Source of the DNA: Nemophila menziesii
Taxonomy: Eukaryota > Streptophyta > Magnoliopsida > Boraginales > Hydrophyllaceae
DNA length: 64,000 nucleotides
Direction: 5' to 3'
Assembly: GCA_029959085.1 (NCBI GenBank)
Contig: JARWIR010000050.1
Coordinates: 1,488,001-1,552,000, forward strand
In this document: positions 51,107-64,000 of the stretch, in pieces
Layout of the letters: the number at the start of each line of letters is the position of its first letter
How positions within the stretch are numbered: position 1 is the stretch's first letter
Position numbers and translations under genes: made by a program
Notes under the pieces: model-generated
What the model was told of the DNA's origin: nothing
The model's database searches: none
Seen by the model: only the letters and a program-made list of their open reading frames with translations

Positions 51107-54100
51107 TATTTCCTATTATTTTACAAAGAATTTTTTATCTTTATAAAAAAAGTTCTGAATACCCCAAATAAAAGTAAATTATCTCTTACAACACCCTTTC
51201 AACCCCTTCCTCATCAACTTGATTTTCTTCCTTTTTAATTTTTGCAAGGTCATTTTCTTTTTCAGGCATGTCCTTATTAGTGGCTTGTGCAGCCTCGTCG
51301 TTTATCTAATTGGCAAAATTGCAAAGTCCTTATACGCCATAAACTGCTCATCCCTGATCTTTACAAATCCTAATTTTTTTAATCCAAATAGATTTCGCCG
51401 GTGGAAGGTAACATAAAGTCTCTCCTTCAGATTTGTCGGAACCCGAGTTCCACCTTTCATCATCTTGGTGTAAACCCGTTTCCTCCTGGCTGAAATATAA
51501 TGGCCAACGATCAAACATATAAATTATTTCTATTTACTATATGATAGTCTGGAATTGTGGCAAACATGGGTAAAAAGACAAGGGTGGAGCAAAGAGATTA
51601 GAGGAGGACTTAGATTTTTGAGGAGTGAATTTGAGTGTCTAAAGTGTACTACAAGTGTATAATGTAATGGGTGTATAGTTAAAATCGGCCGAGATTAGGG
51701 TTTTATATCTAAATAACTAAGTTTGAGCAAAAATTAAAGTTAGAGTAATAATATTCAGCCCAAAATAAGGTCTTTTATCCAGCCCAGTTAAAACCATATA
51801 ATGTTAATTGTTTTACAACAGACTGGGCTTTAAATATTTAACATACTGCTTGGACAGTTCATAATAACAAGAAACAAAATTATAAATGATAAGATTATTT
51901 TAGTATTTTTCATGGCTCGATGACTTTATTTATTGTTGGGATGTTATTTTTAGTGGATTTGTTCGGATTATTTCATCAGTTTTTAAAAGTGAGGTAGTGT
52001 TCTTTAACATATAAAGAAAAAGAAACCACAATTATAAAATATACACCTATGGTCTTTTTTTCCTCTCAACTCTCATTTCTCTCCTTTCTCATAACATTTA
52101 TTATATATACACCAAAGCTTTCTTAATGGGATTAATTACACTCACATTACGCTTTTCTTCTTTCTCATAGATATGTCTTCTTACTTTCTTTGTCATCATA
52201 TGCTATGTAAACAGTAATTTCACATATTATGAATTAGGTCTAAAAATGGTAAGCCATGTTATTGGAAACCATAAATTTAGAAATTTAGTAGAGTATTTGT
52301 CAGAAAAGTTTTGTGAATAATTGGGATTTATTACATCATGGAGCGTTACTATTTTTTAAAGCCTTTTCTTAAAATAGTAGTAAAATGAAGCAAAAATACT
52401 GAATTTGGGGCTTGCAAATTTGTACTTATCAACAAAAGTTTTGTGATTTTGAATTTTGACTACAACAAAAATATTAATGAACTACATGGCTTCAGGATAT
52501 TTCTACAAAAATTCGCAAATGGAGAGTCAACAGCGGAGAATTGATTTTGTTATGAATTTGTTTGAGGAACATAAGTATTCTTCTATCTTTGTATTAATTT
52601 TGGGTGCTTTATATCCCTTTTACTACTATCATTACTATGCGTGAGTAATGAGTTGATCATACAATTTGTGTGTAGTTAAAAGGCAGTTGCAAAGGCATTT
52701 TGTGTAGAAATGTTGCTAGCTTGTTCAAGAAAGGAACCGTGGGAGACAAAGAAGGAAGATGGGATTTAATTTATAGTTAGGAATATGATGTCAACATCTT
52801 TTATATTTTTTATAGCTACCATTGTATTTGAGAAACAAGAAGAATATGTGATGTATTTAGATATTAGGTTTTCATATTGCCTTGTGAGTAATAAGTTGGG
52901 TGGTTCTCATTATTAAAGAACGCATATTATATTATTGATAGTTTTTCATTCTAATGATTAAGTTTAAAGTGATATTTAATTATTTATTTTCTTAATATTT
53001 AATATATTTCGATACAAATAACCCAAAATTGCAACCCTTAACAAAATCTTAGTGTTCATACTAATATTAAAAGAAATCAAAAGCCACCAGTGTTGTTGAA
53101 GTTTTGGATCAAAACAAGTGCATTTGAAATTCCCTTATCTGATCCAAACAAATTTTCTGAATGTATCCAAAAGGTATATTGAAAATTTTGTTAGCTTTAA
53201 TTGAATTACATGTTTGGTCCCTTTATTATGTGAACTAGAATTATAGTTCAGTGTTTATATAATATAGTCTAGCCAAATGTTTCATTTTTTCATATATACT
53301 ACTATGCAAAATAACCATTATAACTATATGTTTTAAAATTTCAACACAAGAATTATTATTAATGAAATTTTAAGAAATCTTGTAATTCAAATCAAGAACG
53401 GATTCTAAACATATAACAAATAATGGCCAAAAAATAATAGACAAAAAACAAAAGAACAAATGTGTGTATATATATATATATATCATTCTTCATTACATGA
53501 GAGAGTGATTTCACTATATTTTGTGAAACACTAGAGCAACTATTAAATTTTCTTGATGCTTGCAATCTCAAGCTAGCTTATGTGTTCCAGTATTTCCAAC
53601 TTCTTCTACTTTACCAAGTACAAGGAATTTTATTTCCTTAGACAACTCCTTGTTAGATAATGAGGAGGTTGGAAATGAAGAGATATTACCTACTTCTCCC
53701 ACCTCCCAATAATGAAGAGATTCAAACTCTACCAATACTTGAATTGTTAAAGAAGCATAACCTTGTTTTTTGAATGCCATCTTTTGATGATACTCTCCAT
53801 ATTAGTTATGGTTGAAGAATATAACTATTACCGTCTTTCTAAAGTTGAGCTACTCATACTTCTCCTCTTTTGGGTCATGGAAAGTGTTATACTTGTCCTT
53901 TTTGGGGCCAAGAAAAGTGTTATGCTTGTTGCTATTTCCCAATGTAAAATTCTTCCTGGATAGATAAATGAACATGTAAGGCAACATATCGTATTTTTGT
54001 AAAAAAAATAATTAAGGATCTAAATCAAGTTACTCATTGGAAAACACGGTACCCCTAACTCAAGGGTAGTTCCGCCCCTAATAATTGCCATGGAACTCGA

Positions 54101-54795
54101 ATGGTGGACTCAAAATATTTAACTATAGTTAATTATAACTAGTGCCAAAAACGTAGAAAAGTATAATCAATTTATGAAGTAAATTTAAGCCTATAAATCA
54201 TACATCATTATAGGAAGAAATTCCAAGTTAATTTACACTCTAATAATATATAACTCAGTAGTGTTGATCAAACAAACATAATAATTAAACTTCTATTTTA
54301 AAGAGAAATTACATATTATAACTTTAACTACAAAAGAAGTGGTTAGGTTCTATATCGTAATTAACATAAACTGACTAATGACCTTGATCAATTTGATTTT
54401 AAATAAAAAATCAATTATTAAATAAATTAATATCTTATTCACTTATAAATTATCTTTACAAGGATCCATTAAATCTAACATCTAATTGTACTAATATGAT
54501 AAAATGTTAATAATTAATAAATCATATAAAAGAAACTTCAATTATTCTTAAAACCCAAAGACTAAAAATGTAGAATGAGCACTGCCATAATAAAACTAAT
54601 GATAAAAATTAAATATTGGGTAGTATATAAATAAAAATATTAACAAAAAACAACGAAGTAGCAATGTGAATAATATAAATCAAACCTTATCATATTTTTT
54701 TATAAAAAAAAATCCTAAAAGGTAAAGACAAAATATTGTAATAGAACTACATTATTACACAACATTATTTAAAACATTACAAACAAATTCTCAAC
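51107..54795 (+). repeat. Unit U15 (beta, T-type 3' end)
   Basis: 3689 bp. Its left part matches U5 and U6 (short GGTGG allele near 51395-51403, GGCCG base), and the open minus-strand relic is at 51302-51514. The 68-codon ORF carries the beta stop. The TTG-start plus ORF is at 52456-52644, the microsatellite at 53461-53483 and the 70-codon minus ORF at 53568-53780. The right end is T-type, unlike U5 and U6. Confidence 0.95.
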
Positions 54796-57700
54796 TATTT
54801 CCTATTATTTTACAAAGAATTTTTTATCTTTATAAAAAAAGTTCTGAATACCCCAAATAAAAGTAAATTATCTCTTACAACACCCTTTCAACCCCTTCCT
54901 CATCAACTTGATTTTCTTCCTTTTTAATTTTTGCAAGGTCATTTTCTTTTTCAGGCATGTCCTTATTAGTGGCTTGTGCAGCCTCGTCATTTATCTAATT
55001 GGCATAATTGCAAAGTCCTTATACGCCATAAACTGCTCATCCCTGATCTTTACAAATCCTAATTTTTTTAATCCAAATAGATTTCGCCGTTTCAGCGGAA
55101 GGTAACATAAAGTCTCTCCTTCAGATTTGTCGGAACCCGAGTTTCACCTTTCATCATCTTGCTGTCAACCCGTTTCCTCCTGGCTGAAATATAATGGCCA
55201 ACGATCAAAGATATAAATTATTTATATTTACTATATGATAGTCTGGAATTGTGGCAAACATGGGTAAAAAGACAAGGGTGGAGCAAAGAGATTAGAGGAG
55301 GACTTAGATTTTTGAGGAGTGAATTTGAGTGTCTAAAGTGTACTACAAGTGTATAATGTAATGGGTGTATAGTTAAAATCGGCTGAGATTAGGGTTTTAT
55401 AGCTAAATAACTAAGTTTGAGCAAAAATTAAAGTTAGAGTAATAATATTCAACCCAAAATAAGGTCTTTTATCCAGCCCAATTAAAACCATATAATGTTA
55501 ATTGTTTTACAACAGACTGGGCTTTAAATATTTAACATACTGCTTGGACAGTTCATAATAACAAGAAACAAAATTATAAATGATAAGATTATTTTAGTAT
55601 TTTTCATGGCACAATGACTTTATTTATTGTTGGGATGTTATTTTTGGTGGATTTGTTCGGATTATTTCATCAGTTTTTAAAACTGAGGTAGTGTTCTTTA
55701 ACATATAAAGAAAAAGAAAGCAAAATTATAAAATATACACCTATGGTCTTTTTTTCCTCTCAACTGTCATTTCTCTCCCTTCTCATAACATTTATTATAT
55801 ATACACCAAAGCTTTCTTAATGGGATTAATTACACTCACATTACGCTTTTCTTCTTTCTCATAGATATGTCTTCTTACTTTCTTTGTCATCATATGCTAT
55901 GTAAACAGCAATTTCACATATTATGAGTTAGGTCTAAAAATGGTAAGCCATGTTATTGGAAACCATAAATTTAGAAATTTAGTAGAGTATTTGTCTGAAA
56001 ATTTTTGTGAAAAATTGGGATTTATTACATCATGGAGCGTTACTATTTTTTAAAGCCTTTTCTTAAATTAGTAGTAAAATGAAGCAAAAATACTGAATTT
56101 GGGGCTTGCAAATTTGTACTTATCAACAAAAGTTTCGTGATTTTGAATTTTGACTACAACAAAAGTATCAATGAACTACATGGCTTCAGGATATTTCTAC
56201 AAAAATTCGCAAATGGAGAGTCACCAGCGGAGAATTGATTTTGTTATGAATTTGTTTGAGGAACATAAGTATTCTTCAATCTTTGTATTAATTTTGGGTG
56301 CTTTATATCCCTTTTACTACTATCATTACTTTGCGTGAGTAATGAGTTGATCATACAATTTGTGTGTAGTTAAAAGGCAGTTGCAAAGGCATTTTGTGTA
56401 GAAATGTTGCTAGCTTGTTCAAGAAAGGAACCGTGGGAGACAAAGAAGGAAGAGGGGATTTAATTTATAGTTAGGAATATGATGTCAACATCTTTTATAT
56501 TTTTTATAGCTACCATTGTATTTGAGAAACAAGAAGAATATGTGATGTATTTAGATATTAGGTTTTCATATTGCCTTGTGAGTAATAAGTTGGGTGGTTC
56601 TCATTATTAAAGAACGCATATTATATTATTGATAGTTTTTCATTCTAATGATTAAGTTTAAAGTGATATTTAATTATTTATTTTCTTAATATTTAATATA
56701 TTTCGATACAAATAACCCAAAATTGCAACCCTTAACAAAATCTTAGTGTTCATACTAATATTAAAAGAAATCAAAAGCCACCAGTGTTGTTGAAGTTTTG
56801 GATCAAAACAAGTGCATTTGAAATTCCCTTATCTGATCCAAACAAATTTTCTGAATGTATCCAAAAGGTATATTGAAAATTTTGTTAGCTTTAATTGAAT
56901 TACATGTTTGGTCCCTTTATTATGTGAACTAGAATTATAGTTCAGTGTTTATATAATATAGTCTAGCCAAATGTTTCATTTTTTCATATATACTACTATG
57001 CAAAATAACCATTATAACTATATGTTTTAAAATTTCAACACAAGAATTATTATTAATGAAATTTTAAGAAATCTTGTAATTCAAATCAAGAACGGATTCT
57101 AAACATATAACAAATAATGGCCAAAAAATAATAGACAAAAAACAAAAGAACAAATGTGTGTGTATATATATATATATATCATTCTTCATTACATGAGAGA
57201 GTGATTTCACTATATTTTGTGAAACACTAGAGCAACTATTAAATTTTCTTGACGCTTGCAATCTCAAGCTAGCTTATATGTTCCAGTATTTCCAACTTCT
57301 TCTACTTTACCAAGTACAAGGAATTTTATTTCCTTAGACAACTCCTTGTTAGATAATGAGGAGGTTGGAAATGAAGAGATATTACCTACTTCTCCCACCT
57401 CCCAATAATGAAGAGATTCAAACTCTACCAATACTTGAATTGTTAAAGAAGCATAACCTTGTTTTTTGAATGCCATCTTTTGATGATACTCTCCATATTA
57501 GTTATGGTTGAAGAATATAACTATTACCGTCTTTCTAAAGTTGAGCTACTCATACTTCTCCTCTTTTGGGTCATGGAAAGTGTTATACTTGTCCTTTTTG
57601 GGGCCAAGAAAAGTGTTATGCTTGTTGCTATTTCCCAATGTAAAATTCTTCCTGGATAGATAAATGAACATGTAAGGCAACATATCGTATTTTTGTAAAA

Positions 57701-58490
57701 AAAATAATTAAGGATCTAAATCAAGTTACTCATTGGAAAACACGGTACCCCTAACTCAAGGGTAGTTCCGCCCCTAATAATTGCCATGGAACTCGAATGG
57801 TGGACTCAAAATATTTAACTATAGTTAATTATAACTAGAGCCAAAAACGTAGAAAAGTATAATCAATTTATGAAGTAAATTTAAACCTATAAATCATACA
57901 TCATTATAGGAAGAAATTCCAAGTTAATTTACACTCTGATAATATATAACTCAGTAGTGTTGATCAAACAAACATAATAATTAAACTTTTATTTTAAAGA
58001 GAAATTACATATTATAACTTCAACTACAAAAAAAGGGGTTAGGTTCTATATCGTAATTAACATAAACTCACTAATGACCTTGATCAATTTGATTTTAAAT
58101 AAAAAATCAATTATTAAATAAATTAATATCTTATTCACTTATAAATTATCTTTACAAGGATCCATTCAATCTAACATCTAATTGTACTAATATGATAAAA
58201 TGTTAATAATTAATAAATCATATAAAAGAAACTTCAATTATTCTTAAAACCCAAAGACTAAAAATGTAGAATGAGCACTGCCATAATAAAACTAATGATA
58301 AAAATTAAATATTGGGTAGTATATAAATAAAAATATTAACAAAAAACAACGAAGTAGCAATGTGAATAATATAAATCAAACCTTATCATATTTTTTTATA
58401 AAAAAAATCCTAAAAGGTAAAGACAAAATATTGTAATAGAACTGTATTATTACACAACATTATTTAAAACATTACAAACAAATTCTCAAC
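54796..58490 (+). repeat. Unit U16 (beta, T-type 3' end)
   Basis: 3695 bp. Telo-box base GGCTG. The first two site II motifs are weakened (aacccaaaa, agcccaatt). It shares acagcaattt and gtctgaaaatttttg with U17 only. The TTG-start plus ORF is at 56150-56338, the microsatellite at 57155-57179 and the 70-codon minus ORF at 57264-57476. Confidence 0.95.
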
Positions 58491-61400
58491 TATTTCCTAT
58501 TATTTTACAAAGAATTTTTTATCTTTATAAAAAAAGTTCTGAATACCCCAAATAAAAGTAAATTATCTCTTACAACACCCTTTCAACCCCTTCCTCATCA
58601 ACTTGATTTTCTTCCTTTTTAATTTTTGCAAGGTCATTTTCTTTTTCAGGCATGTCCTTATTAGTGGCTTGTGCAGCCTCGTCATTTATCTAATTGGCAT
58701 AATTGCAAAGTCCTTATACGCCATAAACTGCTCATCCCTGATCTTTACAAATCCTAATTTTTTTAATCCAAATAGATTTCGCCGTTTCAGCGGAAGGTAA
58801 CATAAAGTCTCTCCTTCAGATTTGTCGGAACCCGAGTTTCACCTTTCATCATCTTGGTGTAAACCCGTTTCCTCCTGGCTGAAATATAATAGCCAACGAT
58901 CAAACATATAAATTATTTCTATTTACTATATGATAGTCTGGAATTGTGGCAAACATGGGTAAAAAGACAAGGGTGGAGCAAAGAGATTAGAGGAGGACTT
59001 AGATTTTTGAGGAGTGAATCTGAGTGTCTAAAGTGTACTACAAGTGTATAATGTAATGGGTGTATAGTTAAAATCGGCGGAGATTAGGGTTTTATAGCTA
59101 AATAACTAAGTTTGAGCAAAAATTAAAGTTAGAGTAATAATATTCAGCCCAAAATAAGGTCTTTTATCCAGCCCAGTTAAAACCATATAATGTTAATTGT
59201 TTTACAACAGACTGGGCTTTGAATATTTAACATACTGCTTGGACAGTTCATAATAACAAGAAACAAAATTATAAATGATAAGATTATTTTAGTATTTTTC
59301 ATGGCCCGATGACTTTATTTATTGTTGGGATGTTATTTTTGGTGGATTTGTTCGGATTATTTCATCAGTTTTTAAAAGTGAGGTAGTGTTCTTTAACATA
59401 TAAAGAAAAAGAAAGCACAATTATAAAATATACACCTATGGTCTTTTTTTCCTCTCAACTCTCATTTCTCTCCCTTCTCATAACATTTATTATATATACA
59501 CCAAAGCTTTCTTAATGAGATTAATTACACTCACATTACGCTTTTCTTCTTTCTCATAGATATGTCTTCTTACTTTCTTTGTCATCATATGCTATGTAAA
59601 CAGCAATTTCACATATTATGAGTTAGATCTAAAAATGGTAAGCCATGTTATTAGAAACCATAAATTTAGAAATTTAGTAGAGTATTTGTCTGAAAATTTT
59701 TGTGAAAAATTGGGATTTATTACATCATGGAGCGTTACTATTTTTTAAAGCCTTTTCTTAAATTAGTAGTAAAATGAAGCAAAAATACTGAATTTGGGGC
59801 TCGCAAATTTGTTCTTATCAACAAAAGTTTCGTGATTTTGAATTTTGACTACAACAAAAGTATCAATGAACTACATGGCTTCAGGATATTTCTACAAAAA
59901 TTCGCAAGTGGAGAGTCACCAGCGGAGAATTGATTTTGTTATGAATTTGTTTGAGGAACATAAGTATTCTTCTATCTTTGTATTAATTTTGGGTGCTTTA
60001 TATCCCTTTTACTACTATCATTACTGTGTGTGAGTAATGAGTTGATCATACAATTTGTGTGTAGTTAAAAGGCAGTTGCAAAGGCATTTTGTGTAGAAAT
60101 GTTGCTAGCTTGTTCAAGAAAGGAACTGTGGGAGACAAAGAATGAAGAGGGGATTTAATTTATAGTTAGGAATATGATGTCAACATCTTTTATATTTTTT
60201 ATAGCTACCATTGTATTTGAGAAACATGAAGAATATGTGATGTATTTAGATATTAGGTTTTCATATTGCCTTGTGAGTAATAAGTTGGGTGGTTCTCATT
60301 ATTAAAGAACGCATATTATATTATTGATAGTTTTTCATTCTAATGATTAAGTTTAAAGTGATATTTAATTATTTATTTTCTTAATATTTAATATATTTCG
60401 ATACAAATAACCCAAAATTGCAACCCTTAACAAAATCTTAGTGTTCATACTAATATTAAAAGAAATCAAAAGCCACCAGTGTTGTTGAAGTTTTGGAGCG
60501 AAACAAGTGCATTTGAAATTCCCTTATCTGATCCAAACAAATTTGCTGAATGTATCCAAAAGGTATATTGAAAATTTTGTTAGCTTTAATTGAATTACAT
60601 GTTTGGTCCCTTTATTATGTGAACTAGAATTATAGTTAAGTGTTTATATATTATAGTCTAGCCAAATGTTTCATTTTTTCATATATACTACTATGCAAAA
60701 TAACCATTATAACTATATATTTTAAAATTTCAACACAAGAATTATTATTAATGAAATTTTAAGAAATCTTGTAATTCAAATCAAGAACGGATTCTAAACA
60801 TATAACAAATAATGGCCAAAAAATATTAGACAAAAAACAAAAGAACAAATGTGTGTGTATATATATATATATATCATTCTTCATTACATGAGAGAGTGAT
60901 TTCACTATATTGTGTGAAACACTAGTGCAACTATTAAATTTTCTTGACGCCTGCAATCTCAAGCTAGCATATGTGTTCCAGTATTTCCAACTTCTTCTAC
61001 TTTACCAAGTACAAGAAATTTTATTTCCTTAGACAACTCCTTGTTAGATAATGAGGAGGTTTGAAATGAAGAGATATTACCTACTTCTCCCACCTCCCAA
61101 TAATGAAGAGATTCAAACTCTACCAATACTTGAATTGTTAAAGAAGCATAACCTTGTTTTTTGAATGCCATCTTTTGATGATACTCTCCATATTAGTTAT
61201 GGTTGAAGAATATAACCATTACCGTCTTTCTAAAGTTGAGCTACTCATACTTCTCCTCTTTTGGGTCATGGGAAGTTTTATACTTGTCCTTTTTGGGGCC
61301 AAGAAAAGTGTTATGCTTGTTGCTATTTCCCAATGTAAAATTCTTCCTGGATAGATAAATGAACATGTAAGGCAACATATCGTATTTTTGTAAAAAAATA

Positions 61401-62186
61401 ATTAAGGGTCTAAATAAAGTTACTAATTGGAAAACACGGTACCCCTAACTCAAGGGTAGTTCCGCCCCTAATAATTACCATGGAACTCGAATGGTGGACT
61501 CAAAATATTTAACTATAGTTAATTATAACTAGTGCCAAAAACGTAGAAAAGTATAATCAATTTATGAAGTAAATTTAAGCCTATAAATCATACATCATTA
61601 TAGGAAGAAATTCCAAGTTAATTTACACTCTAATAATTTATAACTCAGTAGTGTTGATCAAACAAACATAATAATTAAACTTTTATTTTAAAGAGAAATT
61701 ACATATTATAACTTTAACTACAAAAAAAGGGGTTAGGTTCTATATCGTAATTAACATAAACTGACTAATAACCTTGATCAATTTGATTTCAAACAAAAAA
61801 TCAATTATTAAATAAATTAATATCTTATTCACTTATAAATTATCTTTACAAGGATCAATTCAATCTAACATCTAATTGTACTAATATGATAAAATGTTAA
61901 TAATTAATGAATCATATAAAAGAAACTTCAATTATTCTTAAAACCCAAAGACTAAAAATGACGAATGAGCACTGCCATAATAAAACTAATGATAAATATT
62001 AAATATTGGGTAGCATATAAATAAAAATATTAACAAAAAAAAAAACGAAGTAGCAATGTGAATAATATAAATCAAACCTTTTCATATTTTTTTATAAAAA
62101 AATTTCTAAAAGGTAAAGACAAAATATTGTAATAGAACTACATTATTACACAACATTATTTAAAACATTACAAACAAATTCTCAAC
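58491..62186 (+). repeat. Unit U17 (beta stop, mosaic T-to-C 3' end)
   Basis: 3696 bp. Telo-box base GGCGG. It shares tttggagcgaaac and tatagttaagtg with U1, at the far side of the window. The TTG-start plus ORF is at 59845-60033, the microsatellite at 60850-60874 and the 70-codon minus ORF at 60959-61171. The right end is T-like at ttaggttc (61733-61740) and then C-like at gatttcaaac (about 61785). An A-run is expanded near 62034-62044. Confidence 0.94.
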
Positions 62187-64000
62187 TATTTCCTATTATT
62201 TTACAAAGAATTTTTTATCTTTATAAAAAAAGTTCCGAATACCCCAAATAAAAGTAAATTATCTCTTACAACACCTTTTCAACCCCTTCCTAATCAACTT
62301 GATTTTCTTCCTTTTTAATTTTTGCTAGGTCATTTTCTTTTTCAGGCATGTCCTTATTAGTGACTTGTGCAGCCTCGTCGTTTATCTAATTGGCAAAATT
62401 GCAAAGTCCTTATACGCCATAAACTGCTCATCCCTAATCTTTACAAATCCTAATTTTTTTAATCCAAATAGATTTCTCCGTTTCAGCGGAAGGTAACATA
62501 ATGTCTCTCCTTCAGATTTGTCGGAACCCGAGTTTCACCTTTCATCATCTTGGTGTAAACCCGTTTCCTCCTGGCTGAAATATAATGACCAACGATCAAA
62601 CATATAAATTATTACTATTTACTATATGATAGTCTGGAATTGTGGCAAACATGGGTAAAAAGACAAGGGTGGAGCAAAGAGATTAGAGGAGGACTTAGAT
62701 TTTTGAGGAGTGAATCTGAGTGTCAAAAGTGTACTACAAGTGTATAATGTAATGGGTACATAGTTAAAATCGGCGGAGATTAGGGTTTTATAGCTAAATA
62801 ACTAAGTTTGAGCAAAAATTAAAGTTAGAGTAATAATATTCAGCCCAAAATAAGGTCTTTTATCCAGCTCAGTTAAAACCATATAATGTTAATTGTTTTA
62901 CAACAGACTGGGCTTTGAATATTTAACATACTGCTTGGACAGTTCATAATAACAAGAAACAAAATTATAAATGATAAGATTATTTTAGTATTTTTCATGG
63001 CCCGATGACTTTATTTATTGTTGGGATGTTATTTTTGGTGGATTTGTTCCGATTATTTCATCAGTTTTTAAAAGTGAGGTAGTGTTCTTTAACATATAAA
63101 GAAAAAGAAAGCACAATTATAAAATATACACCTATGGTCTTTTTTTCCTCTCAACTCTCATTTCTCTCCCTTCTAATAACATTTATTATATATACACCAA
63201 AGCTTTCTTAATGGGATTAATTACACTCACATTACGCTTTTCTTCTTTCTCATAGATATGTCTTCTTACTGTCTTTGTCATCATATGCTATGTAAACAGT
63301 AATTTCACATATTATGAGTTAGGCCTAAAAATGGTAAGCCATGTTATTGGAAACCATAAATTTAGAAATTTAGTAGAGTATTTGTCAGAAAAGTTTTGTG
63401 AAAAATTGGGATTTATTACATCATGGAGCGTTACTATTTTTTAAAGCCTTTTCTTAAATTAGTAGTAAAATGAAGCAAAAATACTGAATTTGGGGCTTGC
63501 AAATTTGTACTTATCAACAAAAGTTTCGTGATTTTGAATTTTGACTACAACAAAAGTATCAATGAACTACATGGCTTCAGGATATTTCTACAAAAATTCG
63601 CAAGTGGAGAGTCACCAGCGGAGAATTGATTTTGTTATGAATTTGTTTGAGGAACATAAGTATTCTTCTATCTTTGTATTAATTTTGGGTGCTTTATATC
63701 CCTTTTACTACTATCATTACTGTGTGTGAGTAATGAGTTGATCATACAATTTGTGTGTAGTTAAAAGGCAGTTGCAAAGGCATTTTGTGTAGAAATGTTG
63801 CTAGCTTGTCCAAGAAAGGAACCGTGGGAGACAAAGAAGGAAGAGGGAATTTACTTTATAGTTAGTAATATGATGTCAACATCTTTTATATTTTTTATAG
63901 CTACCATTGTATTTGAGGAACATGAAGAATATGTGATGTATTTAGATATTAGGTTTTCATATTGCCTTGTGAGTAATAAGTTGGGTGGTTCTCATTATTA
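62187..64000 (+). repeat. Unit U18 (alpha, cut by window end)
   Basis: 1814 bp are visible. Telo-box base GGCGG. The left hairpin arm is changed to AGCTCAGT. Four substitutions (63050, 63175, 63271, 63324) match U14. The TTG-start plus ORF is at 63541-63729. The 68-codon plus ORF begins at 63795 and is open to the last base. From copy length its stop should finish one base beyond the window. Confidence 0.94.

Larger units (their letters stand above)
1..64000. repeat. Macrosatellite array, 3.7-kb unit, 17 full copies plus one partial
   Basis: The same landmark order recurs from end to end in one orientation, and the array runs off both window edges, so its true size is unknown. Copies differ by scattered substitutions, small indels, one 395-bp deletion and microsatellite length. 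By eye they agree at almost all positions, and I did not compute identity. The unit is A+T-rich. No inserted transposon, rRNA or tRNA gene interrupts it. No target-site duplication, long terminal repeat or terminal inverted repeat marks the unit edges, so the array looks like a tandem satellite built from a chance genomic segment rather than a row of intact mobile elements. Confidence 0.98.

Noticed and set aside
1..64000. CRISPR array
   Set aside because: The repeat period is 3.7 kb with conserved content throughout. There are no short repeats with unique spacers and no cas-like genes.
1..64000. Tandem LTR retrotransposons or Helitrons
   Set aside because: No long terminal repeats, primer-binding site, reverse transcriptase, helicase or clear TC/CTRR ends were seen. 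Capture by such an element remains only a hypothesis for the origin.
1..64000. rDNA intergenic spacer or 5S/tRNA cluster
   Set aside because: No rRNA-like block, tRNA A/B boxes or pol III terminator arrangement was recognised in the unit.

Overview
The whole 64 kb window is one head-to-tail tandem array. It holds 17 complete copies and one cut copy (U1 to U18) of a single A+T-rich unit of about 3.7 kb, with nothing unrelated between copies. I set the unit boundary arbitrarily at the motif tatttcctattattttacaa, which starts at 1, 3303, 6616, 10313, 14004, 17738, 21442, 25154, 28847, 32537, 36247, 39974, 43706, 47431, 51107, 54796, 58491 and 62187. U3 to U17 are 3676 to 3734 bp. U1 and U2 are 3302 and 3313 bp because they share one 395-bp deletion.

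The sequence suggests eukaryotic nuclear DNA, most likely from a flowering plant. This is an inference. Each unit has a plant-like promoter block: a telo-box (TTAGGGTTT), three GCCCA/TGGGC site II-type motifs, a TATA box (TATAAAATATA) and a pyrimidine patch. There are also T-rich intron-like acceptors and long (TG)n(TA)n microsatellites. No bacterial, phage or organellar gene was recognised.

Layout of one unit, left to right: (1) a minus-strand gene relic, with an acidic-tail ORF and then a basic exon-like segment ending at an acceptor-like TTTCAG; (2) the promoter-like block, placed to serve either strand; (3) a plus-strand leader with short ORFs of 14, 37, 55 and 68 codons; (4) a plus-strand exon-like stretch ending at AAG|GTATAT; (5) a (TG)n(TA)n microsatellite of 23 to 73 bp; (6) two minus-strand ATG ORFs of 70 and 41 codons; (7) about 0.8 kb of A+T-rich sequence without ORFs, including a 14-bp perfect palindrome. 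I recognise none of the ORFs as a known protein. They look like pieces of broken genes carried in a macrosatellite rather than working genes.

The most informative content is the variation among copies. There are two subfamilies (alpha and beta, separated by a nonsense change), two linked 3' haplotypes (C and T) that swap between units, local runs of near-identical copies, and private changes shared by distant copies. Together these record unequal exchange and gene conversion. I found no convincing new enzymatic or defence system.
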